The notes below the pieces were generated by a model. That model made no database searches. It saw nothing but the letters and a program-made list of their open reading frames with translations, and was not told the origin of the DNA. The translations under genes and the position numbers were made by a program. Shown piece after piece: positions 21,681-33,357 of a DNA stretch of 64,000 nucleotides (within the stretch, counting starts at the first letter, position 1; each line of letters begins with the position of its first letter). Source of the DNA: Haematococcus lacustris (taxonomy: Eukaryota; Chlorophyta; Chlorophyceae; Chlamydomonadales; Haematococcaceae); the NCBI GenBank assembly GCA_030144725.1, contig JASKMD010000004.1, positions 3,826,060 to 3,890,059 on the forward strand, written 5' to 3'.

Positions 21681-24600
21681 ATGAAATTTAAACACAAACC
21701 GCACCTTTGGAGGGTTGGTCCGCCGATTCGCGCTGCAGCCATGCACAGCACAGCGCATGGCGCGTGTGCGAGATGCGCACCCCTTGAGGTTGCTGCAGCA
21801 CTGCCTCGGCACTCCGCGCACACCTCACAACCGACTGGCCCGCATCGGCGCCAGTTCAGGGGCCAGTTGAGGCGTGAGCATGTGGCTCGAGCGATTGGTT
21901 TCGAGCCACAGGGAGCAGCCCAGCTCGCTTCCTCCCTAGTCGTCTTGAGCAGCACCCTATTGAGTGGCGCGTACTGGTGGTTTGTGGTGGTCCCCTCAGA
22001 ACGAGCAACAGTATCCAAGGCCAAGAGGCGCGGCAGCATCAAGCAATACCTCCAAGAGATTGAGGAGGACCCGACCAGGAAATCTGAGCGCTGGTGGGTG
22101 CACACCATTGACGCTGCCTTGCCAGGACTATGCAAGCCTGTGCACCAGGTCGTTGCACATGCCTCACCCTTGCCAGAACATACCCTGTGCCACTGGCTGC
22201 ATGCCACAACTCCTGCCCTTGTACATTTGCCTAACCACAGCACAGACCATCTTTGCTCTGTACGCCTTGGGGCTTATCAAAGCTGGCTATGAGCCAAAAT
22301 ATGCCAGTCAGGTCTGCTATAAGGGTCCCAAAATAAAATATAGACTGGGTCCCAAAATAAAATGTTCATCTGCATCAATTCACGGCAGACCGCCAAACCT
22401 CCCAGTCAGCCACTATCACTGATGGGGGGACTGATGTAAGCAGCTACCCAGCAGCTAGGGGCATGGATTGACCTTGGCACTTCATGCCTAGCAGGCCCAA
22501 CTCCTCAGACAGCTTCAGGTGCGCCCACTCACGCGCTCATGCTTCTGTTGACATGGGCCTGGCTGGGGGGATGGTGCCATCACCTGCCTTGCTGTGGCTG
22601 ACAAAGGATACGGGCCCAGCAGCAGCAGCAGTGACACCCGGCCCTGGCTATGCTTATTCCGGTCATGCCTGCGCACAGTCTGTGACTTCTCTTAGCAAGT
22701 CAGGATTGTCACAGATCATTCTCATGCAGTTATTTCTCGCAAGAGTTTCATGGCTCGTTCTTACCAGCACCCAGCACCAGCAAAGTGCAAGCCAGATTGC
22801 AAGCTACAAGCAGGCCTGGTCAGCACCAACAGCAGCAAGGACCCTGGTCAGTGCCATATGCCTCAACACCTCAACTATCCAGGGGGCTGCTGGCTGGCTG
22901 GCTGGCTGGCCATGCACGCCATGCACCCCACCCCAACTACCTTAGCCATCAGGCCTCCTGGTGCTTGCATTGAAGCTAAAGCAGCTGAGAGGGTATGCTC
23001 ACGCCCCACAGCCTTGAAAGCTGCAGCAGGGAAGGGGGAAGGGGGAACCGGGCGTGTGGATGGCTCAGATGCCAGAGCGCATGGGTAAGTGCGCAGGGTT
23101 ACGTGTGGGCGGGTGGTCTGGACCGCATGCAGTTGCTGCAGTGGGTGTTGAACTCAGCACAGTTGTTCCCCTACTATTACTACAGGGCAGGGGCTGTGTT
23201 ATCTGTGATCCGAAATGTTTGCATGCAGCAAGCATCCGGTACCACTACGTGATTCACTACCTCAACCCGCTTGCGAAGGCCGGGCAATCTATGATGGCAT
23301 GAAACACATGCTCTGATGTAGGCACACATATGCGGTGCACACATGCTACTGTGCTACAGGTTGCTGGGCTTGGGCCTTGAGGGCTCGCTCTCGCAGCTTC
23401 TTGAAGCCCAGTGCTGTGTACTCCTTGCCCTGGGCAGGAAGTCTTCCTCGGTGTGGCCACCTGCACAGCTCCAGTGGGCGCCACTTGCTCTCCCCTGCCC
23501 GCTGGAGATTGAGGGCTGCGTTGCAGTCCCTGTCCACCCATTTGCCAAGGTCCCCAGGGGTGGCCTGGGCCAGCCAAGGGCACCACATGAGCCCCCGCAC
23601 GGGCGCCTCAAACCGCTTGCTCCAGGCTGACCGTAACAAGCGGTCCTGCACCTGTCCCGGCTTGGGCTTCCAGCCTTCAGGCCTGGTGGGCTTGCTGCTG
23701 TCCAGCTCCTCCTCACAGGGCTGGGGGCTGTTCAAGATCGAGCTGACCCTGCTGGTGCGGAACTCATCCACTGTCACCACCTTGCCTGGCACCCTGTCGG
23801 TTGGCTTGCCGCTGTTGGGCCTCTCCACCACCTTGCGGCAGGCCTACAGCACGGCCTTGGCCCCCCACCCACCCCGGGTGCCAATGCCTGCGTTGCCAAA
23901 GAACACCACCAGCTGCTTGCGGGTGCCCCACTCCTGCTGGGACACGCTGGCTGCCTCCTCCTCCAGCTGCATGGCACACAAGGCACACAAAGCGCATGGC
24001 ATCCTATCTAGGACTGGGGACATGGCACCTAGCAGGTCACATGTGGGGGCGGTCATCAGCCCCTGGCCCTGTCCCTCCCCCCCTACCCTTGGCACTCTCA
24101 CTCTCATGAAGTAGCGCTCCAGGACCGTCTCCTGCGCACCATGCAGCCTCATCCTTTGCTCTGCCCACTTGGGATGCAGGTACTCCCCCCACACTGCATC
24201 CCAGGTGGCCAGGGTGACGGCCACATGCCTCTGGATGGCCACCAGGGAGGTGCCTGCTGGGGTGGCTGCTGCCAGGTGCTGCAGCTCCAGCTTGATGTTG
24301 TCATTCCACGTTGAGTGTTGCGGCGAGCCTGGATCATGCCGCTGTCATGCTGCACCTGGCTCATTGTCAACTTGCTCCTGTAGAAGCCTTGCAAGCGGCC
24401 ATCTGCACGCCACATCCCTGAAGCTGCGCTGACTGGCTGGATGGCACCAGGGTCCAACCCCATGCCCATTTGAGTGGCTGGGTCAAACAGGAACGCCCGC
24501 TCGTCAGCCAGACTATCACTCTCGCGACTTGTTACATTGACAGTTACATTGGCAACTTAACACAGCGCATCACTAGCGTTTGACTGGCAAGCTGGTGTCG

Positions 24601-25334
24601 ACCAGCAGCGGCAGGATTAAAAACAGTGCTTCACGTTATTGACCCATATCGACCAGCCCTAGGCCTCCCCCCCCTGACTCAGCCTTACCTCGCTTGACAC
24701 ATATGTGTTCCCAGCTGCTGCCAATGGACAAGCGTGCTGGTATGCAACTCAGCAGCTGCTTGCATCAAGGCACAATGGCGGAACACTCTGAGGTTGGCGC
24801 GGTCAGTCCGGCTTGCCTGCCTGCTGCCTGCTGCTCCCCTCCCCTGCTGCCCACCTTCATCACGAGTGTATTGTAAAAGATTGACGACTGACTGTGGCTC
24901 TAGGTGAGGTTGCAGGCCCACGCATGCATAGGGATGCGTAAACAACAAGCAGCATGCTTGACAGGGCTTGCTTGCATGTGATGCCTGCTGCCAGGTTTTA
25001 CACGGAGTGGAGGGAGAAGCAGAAGAAGCGGGCGCAGCTGAATGCCTGGGCAGGACAGGACAGCCCCCAACAGAGCAGCAGCGGCGGCACGCCTGCTAAC
25101 CTTCGCTCTCCTCAGCAACCTCAGGGAGTAGAGGGGCAGGGGGCCAGCAGCAGCCCTCAGACAGGTGGCGCACTGAGCCAGCAGCCACAGCTGGAGCAGC
25201 CCAACCCCGACCTGTTACAGCCCAGCTTTCAAACTCCCATGCCCGCATTCTTCAACCTGGACAACCCCCTGGTGTTCACAGCTGTGGTACTGGGGGGGCT
25301 GACCCTGCTGGCTGCAGCACTACATGGGCCTTGA
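21681..25334 (+). CDS. Putative plastid membrane protein, two exons with a 2.9-kb intron
   Basis: Exon 1 (21681-22093) and exon 2 (24995-25334) join in frame as KSERW/FYTEWREKQKKR, with donor GTGGGT and acceptor CCAG, giving 250 aa (230 aa if the Met at 21741 is used). The N-terminus (MHSTAHGACARCAPL..) is Ala/Arg/Ser-rich like a chloroplast transit peptide. A first hydrophobic stretch LLSGAYWWFVVVP is followed by a charged, coiled-coil-like segment (SKAKRRGSIKQYLQEIEEDP), a Gln/Ser/Pro-rich linker, and a C-terminal membrane segment VFTAVVLGGLTLLAAAL ending three residues before the stop. I recognise the style of conserved plant thylakoid proteins but cannot name the family. A TGTAA signal at 25550-25554 lies 216 nt downstream. 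The intron carries a Fanzor pseudogene on the opposite strand. Confidence 0.7.
22320..22366. repeat. Short direct repeat
   Basis: GGTCCCAAAATAAAAT is repeated twice in tandem within the large intron of the membrane-protein gene. The rest of the intron between 22370 and 23340 shows nothing I recognise. Confidence 0.6.
23346..24469 (-). pseudogene. Fanzor subfamily I pseudogene inside a host intron
   Basis: The C-terminal part (23346-23831) has VVTVDEFRTSRVSS (RuvC-II), VRGLMWCPWL, WVDRDCNAALNLQ (RuvC-III) and the tail QGKEYTALGFKKL. Upstream exon pieces at 23844-24242 have KQLVVFFGNAGIG and RHVAVTLATWDAVWGEY. A further piece at 24300-24430 (YRSKLTMSQVQHDSGM) is frameshifted. An in-frame TAG at 23844-23846 replaces the Arg codon seen in the copy at 9916. 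RuvC-I is missing. It lies antisense in the intron 22094-24994 of the membrane-protein gene and so is tolerated by splicing. Confidence 0.85.
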
Positions 25335-25554
25335 TCTGAGGAAGAAGAAGAAAACTACTCCGGCAGAAGTGGCGTACATTGAGGGAGGAGCTTAGGCCTG
25401 GGGCGCGACCTGCTCTCACCACCAGGGACCTTGGTCTACACCACCAAAGCTGAACTCATCTCCTGCTTGCAACGCTCTTAGTTGCTGCCTGCATACACCC
25501 CAGTTGCTGTCCCGCCTTGAAGCTGTCAGTCATTGACTTGTGGCATGTTTGTAA

Positions 25555-26028
25555 AGTTGCAGGACATGCTGGGTCTGGGTGCGCTTTTGACCCAGCTCAG
25601 CAAGGGTCAGCAGCGGCTGTGCATGCGCTATGAGGGGCGCCATGTGAATGCCAGCTTGCAAGCATGGGATCCAATTTGTCTGCTCCCTTTGTTACTAGCT
25701 GCGGTGAGGGACCAGCCTGGATTTGTCGGGTAGGTGCTGACCAACAACAAGAACTTGCCAGCCATCAGCTTCAACGCATGTACTCCTTTTGTCGTGCCCA
25801 GTAGTCGAGGGAAAGTGCCACCGGTGTGGGGTTTGTTGTCATCAAGACCAAGGATGCTTCAACTTGATTGTAGCGGAGTGGAAGCATTATTGTTTCAATT
25901 AGTGAAAAATGAGTTTTGTTTGGCTGTTACTACCAGTGAGAAATTAGCAGTGTGGAAAAGGTTAAAAGTGTGAGGGTTTGATGGGAGTGCTCAACAAGCA
26001 ATGTGCTCAATGATGTGCTCAAAAAGCA
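25555..26028. other. Unassigned sequence upstream of a Fanzor tail
   Basis: A 66-codon open frame at 25533-25733 (+) and a 79-codon frame at 25734-25973 have no family I recognise. The sequence may be decayed interior of the Fanzor element that ends at 26304, but I see no match to the intact copy. Confidence 0.3.
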
Positions 26029-26304
26029 ATGTCATCAAGCGCAAGTTCTACGACCGGGATGTGTCGGCCGCGCTGAACATCCAGCGCATTGCTGCCGGGC
26101 CGGGCCGCCCACGCGAGCTCAGCAGCTGGCTGGGCCGCCCCGCCATGCCTAACCCAGGCAAACCAGACCAGGAGTGGGTGGAAGTGCGTGACAAGGGCCT
26201 GCTCCGGAAGTGGCAGCGACGGCACCTGCGGCAGCGACAGTGACATGCCTTGAACCAAGTCGTAACAAACAATCAAATTGCTCCTTACAAAGGGGATGTG
26301 TGTG
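26029..26304 (+). pseudogene. Fanzor subfamily II terminal exon plus conserved 3' flank
   Basis: IKRKFYDRDVSAALNIQRIAA..LRKWQRRHLRQRQ and stop (26241-26243) match the last exon of the intact Fanzor (RFYDRDVSAALNIRR..LLRKWRRKWRR). No other exons are present. The downstream motif ACAAAGGGGATGTGTGTG (26287-26304) occurs at nearly the same distance after the stop in the intact copy (complement of 55773-55791), and weaker similarity continues about 45 nt further. Confidence 0.8.
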
Positions 26305-26478
26305 CGTGAGAGTCATGCATTGCGTAAGGCTCTAGCGAATAGGTCAGAGACACCTAGGTTAGGTCACGACTCCTAGGTTGGGGACACACACCGGTCGCTC
26401 ACTGCTGTGGAGAAGTGTAGGGGCTCCACAGGTGGATAGGGACACAGGGATGTAGATGTTGTGATGTCATGCTATTGG
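26305..26478. other. No gene; direct repeat CCTAGGTT
   Basis: Contains two copies of a CACCTAGGTT/CTCCTAGGTT motif at 26350-26385 and ends in the transposon target duplication CTATTGG (26472-26478). Confidence 0.5.
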
Positions 26479-27737
26479 TCAGGTCCCACAAGGTCAGGTA
26501 AAATGGCTCGATAAAATGTACCGTCACTTTTTGTCGCGTATACTGAACTCCAAGAGGTCAAACCGCGACGCCCCGCTGCGGCGTGCAGCTCCGCAGCTTA
26601 ACCTGCGAGGGACGGGCTAAAGTCAACTTTGCCCCCCTCCGCGGTATCCTGGCACCAGTGACTCCTTGCACCCTAACGGTAGTGCACGTGCATAAAATAA
26701 CGCCGCAGCAACGAGCGAGGTAGAGCGGCCACTAGTCGGTCGGTCGGCGTACCGGGATGGGGTGCCGTCATGCAAATCTGCAGTGCTATTTTTGAGATCG
26801 ATTTGCTGCTTGTTGCTGCTACGTAACTGTCTGGTTTCTGCGCCCTAGCTTTGAAGTATGCTCATAGCTCCCATTAGAAGCTATTGCAGTGTATTACATC
26901 TGCCCTGCGCAGCTTGGGAAGCTCCTGGAATTACAGTGCGTAGAAGTCTTATTTCTAGGCAGGAAGTGCATCAAACGCCGTGCTGACCTCCTTCATAGAT
27001 GCAAGAGGTGTGCCTCGAGCATCTCTACCTTGCCCGATAGCGTTATCCTTAGAATTGACACCCATAGATACACCAGACATACCTACCATGCTCATGTCTG
27101 ATTTACTCCATTATCTCGCGCTCATCAGGCTGCGACGAAGGTAGAGATTGTTCAGGTTCCTCCAAGCTACCACCAGCGTTCATCAGCGGCACAAATGATG
27201 CAGATTTGCGGCCATTTTTAGCGATGGGCCGACGCAGTCAGCGTGGAAAGAATAGGAAGGCTAGGAAAGCATAGGACAGCAGAGGATAGCAGAGGATAGC
27301 ATAGGAAAGCCTAAGAAAGCATAGGAAGCTCTCATCATTCATCAGCCCTCTCAATAATGTCGTCGACGGAGAGACCAGAAAAAAACAGTTCCTTCAGTCA
27401 TGCTCGTAGTATATGCTTTGATGTGGTGGAGGAGGAGGGCCATTGCAACGCTTAGGCATGTTGCGAGCGAGCTGCGGCAGCCCGATGCGAGATGCGAGCC
27501 ACCCCGTTACCGAACATAACCGCCGGCCCTCGCGCTAGCGCTGTTGTGTACCGTACCTACCAGCACCCGCTTATAAAAGAGCGCCGCATCCATCTCACAC
27601 AGGCAAATTAGTGCGGATATTCGTCATCCTAGGGGGGTAGTTTTTTGATGCGGTTCGCCTCGGATTGTCCTTGCGACTCCAACGCCACTTGACGCTTGTT
27701 AAAATTTTGAGTATGTGAGCAGTTGGAGTGTAGGTAC

Positions 27738-27822
27738 CTACAGTACTGTAGACATCTACAGTACTGTAGATGTCTACAGTACTGTAGATGTCTACAGTAC
27801 TGTAGAGGTCTACAGTACTGTA
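27738..27822. repeat. Palindromic satellite, first short array
   Basis: Five copies of the perfect 14-bp palindrome CTACAGTACTGTAG separated by 4 bases (18-bp period), close to the left end of the nested insert. Confidence 0.95.
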
Positions 27823-27839
27823 GGTCAGATTTGACAAGG

Positions 27840-28520
27840 TCTCTTGTAAATAGGGTATCATGTTGTTCTCCACATTCAAACCACCATTTGCTACCGCGAT
27901 TGCACCGTCAGCTTCTGCGTGCTATAAATAGTGAGAGGCGTCAAAGCGTAGGCCCGCAAGCTCGATATAGATATTTGTGCCGAAAGTTGTGTCCACGCAA
28001 TAAGGTCGCCATAGGGAGCTACATACATACGTGTAAGGTCTAAGGCCGGGGCCCGTCTCTATCGCAAGCTAGGTCCGTTCTGTCGGTTGTACTGGGTAGC
28101 TCGGCTTGCAAGCTCCCGCAAAGCTGTTGATGATGCCCCGCAATCACAACAACCTCCTGCACCGCACCCTCCCGTGTAATATCGAGTGCGGCAGAGATTG
28201 CCCCAAAAGTTGTTTGCGGTTGGCCATCAACCATCCATCATTACATATAACCTCACATCATTACATCATGACTCTTAGCCTACATCATTACATCACCACT
28301 TGTGTTCCTAACACAAGGGCTAGGCTCAGGGTCGGTAACGAATCCTAGAGGCTGAGTAGGGCTGGGCAGGGCTGGGCTGGGCTGGGCAACATAGGCACGC
28401 TTTGTTGTCAGCGCATTTGCATAGCACTGTCGGGATAGCAAACGAGCTTGGGCTACATTGAGATGTTCCTGCATGGGGGCGAAGGGGGCATGGGGGTTAA
28501 GGATGCATGGGGGGAAGGCA
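27840..28520. other. Unassigned spacer between satellite arrays
   Basis: No supportable gene. It includes a short AACATCATTACAT-type repeat at 28228-28300 and GGGCTGGGCAGG repeats at 28355-28390. Confidence 0.4.
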
Positions 28521-28528
28521 CCTACAGT

Positions 28529-30302
28529 ACTGTAGACATCTACAGTACTGTAGACACCTACAGTACTGTAGACACCTACAGTACTGTAGACACCCACAGT
28601 ACTGTAGACCCCTACAGTACTGTAGACATCTACAGTACTGTAGACACCTACAGTACTGTAGACACCCACAGTACTGTAGACCCCTACAGTACTGTAGACA
28701 CCTACAGTACTGTAGACCCCTACAGTACTGTAGACATCTACAGTACTGTAGACATCTACAGTACTCTAGACACCCTACAGTACTGTAGACACCTACAGTA
28801 CTGTAGACCCCTACAGTACTGTAGACTTCTACAGTACTGTAGACACCCACAGTACTGTAGACATCTACAGTACTGTAGACCCCTACAGTACTGTAGACAC
28901 CTACAGTACTGTAGACATCTACAGTACTGTAGACACCTACAGTACTGTAGACATCTACAGTACTGTAGACACCTACAGTACTGTAGACATCTACAGTACT
29001 GTAGACACCTACAGTACTGTAGACACCTACAGTACTGTAGACACCTACAGTACTGTAGACACCTACAGTACTGTAGACACCTACAGTACTGTAGACCTCT
29101 ACAGTACTGTAGACATCTACAGTACTGTAGACACCCACAGTACTGTAGACACCTACAGTACTGTAGACCCCTACAGTACTGTAGACTTCTACAGTACTGT
29201 AGACACCCACAGTACTGTAGACACCTACAGTACTGTAGACCCTTACAGTACTGTAGACACCTACAGTACTGTAGACACCTACAGTACTGTAGACACCTAC
29301 AGTACTGTAGACCCTCTACAGTACTGTAGACACCTACAGTACTGTAGACACCTACAGTATTGTAGACACCTACAGTACTGTAGACATCTACAGTACTGTA
29401 GACCCCTACAGTACTGTAGACATCTACAGTACTGTAGACCCCTACAGTACTGTAGACATCTACAGTACTGTAGACACCTACAGTACTGTAGACACCTACA
29501 GTACTGTAGACATCTACAGTACTGTAGACCCCTACAGTACTGTAGACATCTACAGTACTGTAGACACCTACAGTACTGTAGACATCTACAGTACTGTAGA
29601 CACCTACAGTACTGTAGACATCTACAGTACTGTAGACCCCTACAGTACTGTAGACATCTACAGTACTGTAGACACCTACAGTACTGTAGACACCCACAGT
29701 ACTGTAGACATCTACAGTACTGTAGACATCTACAGTACTGTAGACATCTACAGTACTGTAGACACCTACAGTACTGTAGACACCTACAGTACTGTAGACA
29801 CCTACAGTACTGTAGACATCTACAGTACTGTAGACACCTACAGTACTGTAGACACCTACAGTACTGTAGACACCCACAGTACTGTAGACCCCTACAGTAC
29901 TGTAGACACCTACAGTACTGTAGACATCTACAGTACTGTAGACACCCACAGTACTGTAGACCCCTACAGTACTGTAGACACCTACAGTACTGTAGACATC
30001 TACAGTACTGTAGACATCTACAGTACTGTAGACATCTACAGTACTGTAGACACCCACAGTACTGTAGACACCTACAGTACTGTAGACCCCTACAGTACTG
30101 TAGACTTCTACAGTACTGTAGACACCCACAGTACTGTAGACACCTACAGTACTGTAGACCCTTACAGTACTGTAGACACCTACAGTACTGTAGACACCTA
30201 CAGTACTGTAGACACCTACAGTACTGTAGACATCTACAGTACTGTAGACCCCTACAGTACTGTAGACATCTACAGTACTGTAGACACCTACAGTACTGTA
30301 GG
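28529..30302. repeat. Palindromic 18-bp satellite, main array (about 98 units)
   Basis: CTACAGTACTGTAG repeats with 4-base spacers (ACAC, ACAT, ACCC, ACTT). Spacer order recurs in longer blocks (for example around 28800 and 30080), so the array grew by block duplication. Occasional units vary (CTCTAGAC at 28763, TATTGTAG at 29357). Each unit can fold on itself on either strand. The 200-750 codon ORFs over it (YSTVDV, LQYCRC) are artefacts. Confidence 0.97.
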
Positions 30303-31018
30303 CAGCAGCAGCATGGGTGGCAGCAGCAGCAGAGGGGGGGGGCAGCAGCAGCAGGGGGGGGGGCAGCAGCAGCAGGGGGGGGGGGCAGCAGCAGCAGCAG
30401 CAGGGGGGCAGCAGCAGCAGCAGTAGGGGGGGTAGCAGCAGCAGCAGCAGGGGGGCAGCAGCAGCAGCAGTAGGGGGGTAGCAGCAGCAGCAGCAGGGGG
30501 GCAGCAGCAGCAGCAGTAGGGGGGTAGCAGCAGCAGCAGCAGTGGCAGCAGCAGCAGCAGCAGTGGCAGCAGCAGCAGCAGTAGGGGGGGCAGCAGCAGC
30601 AGCAGCAGTGGCAGCAGCAGCAGCAGCAGTAAGGGCAGCAGCAGCAGCAGCAGTAGGGGGGGCAGCAGCAGCAGCAGTAGGGGGGCAGCAGCAGCAGCAG
30701 TAGGGGGGGTAGCAGCAGCAGCAGCAGTGGCAGCAGCAGCAGCAGTAGGGGGGGCAGCAGCAGCAGCAGTAGGGGGGGTAGCAGCAGCAGCAGTAGGGGG
30801 GGTAGCAGCAGCAGCAGTAGGGGCAGCAGCAGCAGCAGCAGTGGCAGCAGCAGCAGCAGCAGCAGTGGCAGCAGCAGCAGCAGTAGGGGGGGCAGCAGCA
30901 GCAGTAGGGGGGGCAGCAGCAGCAGCAGTAGGGGGGTAGCAGCAGCAGCAGTAGGGGCAGCAGCAGCAGCAGCAGTGGCAGCAGCAGCAGCAGCAGCAGT
31001 GGCAGCAGCAGCAGATAT
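30303..31018. repeat. GCA/AGC trinucleotide and G-run array
   Basis: Blocks of (GCA)4-7 alternate with TAGGGGGG or GGGGGG runs at a period near 20-30 bp. ORFs encoding poly-Ala, poly-Leu or Cys-rich chains are read-through. Confidence 0.95.
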
Positions 31019-31084
31019 AGTAGGGGCACTGTAGCACTTACCTACCTTTTGGCTGCTGAGTGAAGGGGGGGGGAGTGGAAGAGT

Positions 31085-31300
31085 GAAGGCGGGGAGGGGA
31101 GGTAGATGTGGAAGGCGGGAGGTGGGAGGCAGGGAGGCGGGAGACGGGGAGGCGGGAGGCAGGGAGGCGGGAGGTGGGGAGGCGGGAGGCTCAACCGGGT
31201 TGGGCTGGGCGGGGGTGGGTTGGGTTGGGGGCATGGGTTGGGGTGGGTGGGGGCATGGGTTGGGGGCATGGGTTGGGGTGGGTGGGGGCATGGGTGGGGG
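31085..31300. repeat. GGAGGCGGGAGGCAG and GGGTTGGGGGCAT minisatellites
   Basis: Two adjacent imperfect G-rich tandem arrays lead into the pure hexanucleotide array that follows. Confidence 0.85.
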
Positions 31301-31308
31301 TGGGGGCG

Positions 31309-31528
31309 GGGGAGGGAGCGGGGGCGGGGGCGGGGGCGGGGGCGGGGGCGGGGGCGGGGGCGGGGGCGGGGGCGGGGGCGGGGGCGGGGGCGGGGGCGGG
31401 GGCGGGGGCGGGGGCGGGGGCGGGGGCGGGGGCGGGGGCGGGGGCGGGGGCGGGGGCGGGGGCGGGGGCGGGGGCGGGGGCGGGGGCGGGGGCGGGGGCG
31501 GGGGCGGGGGCGGGGGCGGGGGCGGGGG
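31309..31528. repeat. (GGGGGC)n hexanucleotide array, about 36 copies
   Basis: An almost perfect tandem run of GGGGGC on the plus strand. Runs of five G every six bases should form stacked G-quadruplexes. Confidence 0.97.
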
Positions 31529-31529
31529 A

Positions 31530-32437
31530 GGATGAATTGGGAGGGGGTGGTTGTATAGGGAAAGTGGAGGGGAGGTGACCCATCAGACCTGCAACCAAGG
31601 GGCGTGCACGCGCGGTAGGGTGACCAGGCTGGGCACTGTGTTAGCTATCACCGTGGCCTTACCTTTGTGGTCCTCCTGGCCTCCTACCTGCTCACACCAG
31701 GCAACATATCCCATGCGCCAGTGGGGTGGGACTGCGGTGGGGAGTGTAGGGTTTAGGGAAGGGAAGGTGGGGTGAGGTGGGGGTTGCGATGCCACGTCAA
31801 TCGAAGGGTGGGAGAGGGGAAGGGTAGGCTTGACAAGTATGGGAGGGGAGAGGGAGGGAGAGGGGGAAGGGAGGGGTGGGACGAGGGTGGGTGGGGTGGG
31901 CTTTCTCCTGGCTGCTGGGATGTCAGGGGAGAGGTGACGGGGAGGGGGGAAGTGGGGGGTGGGTAGAGGTGGAAGCGGAGGGACGACAAGCTGGGCGTTG
32001 GTGGTGGGCGTGGGAAAGGGGAGGAAAAGGGGATGGGGAAGGGTGTGACGATCAATCCTGCAGCGGGACAAGGGGCATGCTAGCGGTTAAGGTGGGTACA
32101 GGGTGCCACATACCTGCACTCACCTTTTGCTGGGGTGTGGTGTATATGTGTGTGGGAGGAAGGGGAGGAAGGGGAGGGAAGGGAAGGGGAGGTCCATGGG
32201 GAGGGCGAGAGAAGTGGGGAGGGCATTGATAGTCTCGGGTGTAGGCGCACAAGACCTGCGGCAACGGTGTGACGATTTGTCAACGGAAGCAAACATTGGA
32301 CATGGGTACCGGATGCACTCACCAATAGAGTAGGGAGATGTAGAGCTGGCAGATGGAGGGGCAGGTGTAGCAGCCCTCCATTACAACCCACCTTCCTTTG
32401 TCCTCACCTCAGTAGGAAGTGCAGGGTGGGAGAGTAG
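31530..32437. other. G-rich unassigned sequence
   Basis: Purine-rich low-complexity stretches (GGGAGGGGA-type) with no gene. ORFs on either strand are Pro- or Gly-rich. Confidence 0.5.
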
Positions 32438-32582
32438 GGTTGGGCTGGGCTGGGCTGGGCTGGGCTGGGCTGGGCTGGGCTGGGCTGGGCTGGGCTGGGC
32501 TGGGCTGGGCTGGGCTGGGCTGGGCTGGGCTGGGCTGGGCTGGGCTGGGCTGGGCTGGGCTGGGCTGGGCTGGGCTGGGCTG
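32438..32582. repeat. (GGGCT)n pentanucleotide array, about 29 copies
   Basis: A perfect tandem array. It is the complement of the CCCAG array at 59278-59770. Confidence 0.97.
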
Positions 32583-32904
32583 CAACACAAGGGCTGCAAC
32601 AGTGGGAACGTTGTGGGAGGTGATGAAATGGTGGTGGTGGTGGTGGTGGTGGTGAGGGGGACTGGGAGGGGGTGGTGAACAGGGAGGTACTAGGCGTGAT
32701 TGTAAGGCCTGCAGCAACCAGGTGTGGTAGCGGTTAGGCTGGATACTAAGGGCTATGCTGCGCAGTGCTAGCTCCTTCTAAGCTCTTACCTTGGTCCTAA
32801 GCTCTTACCATGGTCCGTCTGGCCTCTTCGCTGCTCACAACACGTTGCACCTGCCTTGCGTTGGTGCATCAATGCTTGCGATAATTGCGGAGAATCGTTG
32901 CGAG

Positions 32905-33250
32905 GAAACTGGCCGCGAGGCTAGCTGCGATGCTGGCTGCGATGCTGGCTGCGAGGCTGGCTGCGAAACTGGCTGCGAGGCTGGCTGCGAGGAAAATGGC
33001 TGCGAGGCTGGCTGCGAGGTGAGATCCTCGCACCGAGCTGCCTCACAGGTATGCTTCTGCGCTGCTGGACCAGCTGTGTGGCCGCGAGGTTGATTGCCGA
33101 GTATGTGGCTGCGAGTATGGGGTAGATGTGGCTGCGAGTATGGGTAACCTCGTGCGATGCCATCTGTGGACCAGCTGTGAGGCCGCGAGGTTGATTGCCG
33201 AGTATGTGGCTGCGAGTATGGGCTAGATGCGGCTGCGAGTATGGGTAACC
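32905..33250. repeat. GGCTGCGAG-type minisatellite and 100-bp duplication
   Basis: Units of GCTGCGAGGCTG at 32905-33020 are followed by two copies of a segment of about 100 bp (near 33060-33150 and 33165-33260) with GCTGCGAGTATGGG and CTCGTGCGATGCCATC. Confidence 0.85.
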
Positions 33251-33357
33251 TCGTGCGATGCCATCGCTGCAATACCGGCTACACGATGCTGCGACTAAGT
33301 GTTGGACGGATGCCTGAATGCAAGTGAGATGTTCAGAATTTTTCTAAGTGCTTAAAG

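Noticed and set aside
28529..30302. CRISPR-like array of short repeats and spacers
   Set aside because: Spacers are only 4 bases and nearly constant, the genome is eukaryotic and no cas genes exist; it is a tandem satellite.
28448..31291. Very long ORFs of 237-757 codons on both strands
   Set aside because: They are read-through of an 18-bp palindromic satellite and of GCA/G-run arrays (YSTVDV, LQYCRC, poly-Ala/Leu) with no coding signature.
31083..31598. Poly-Gly, Arg-Gly and Pro-Ala ORFs
   Set aside because: Read-through of (GGGGGC)n.
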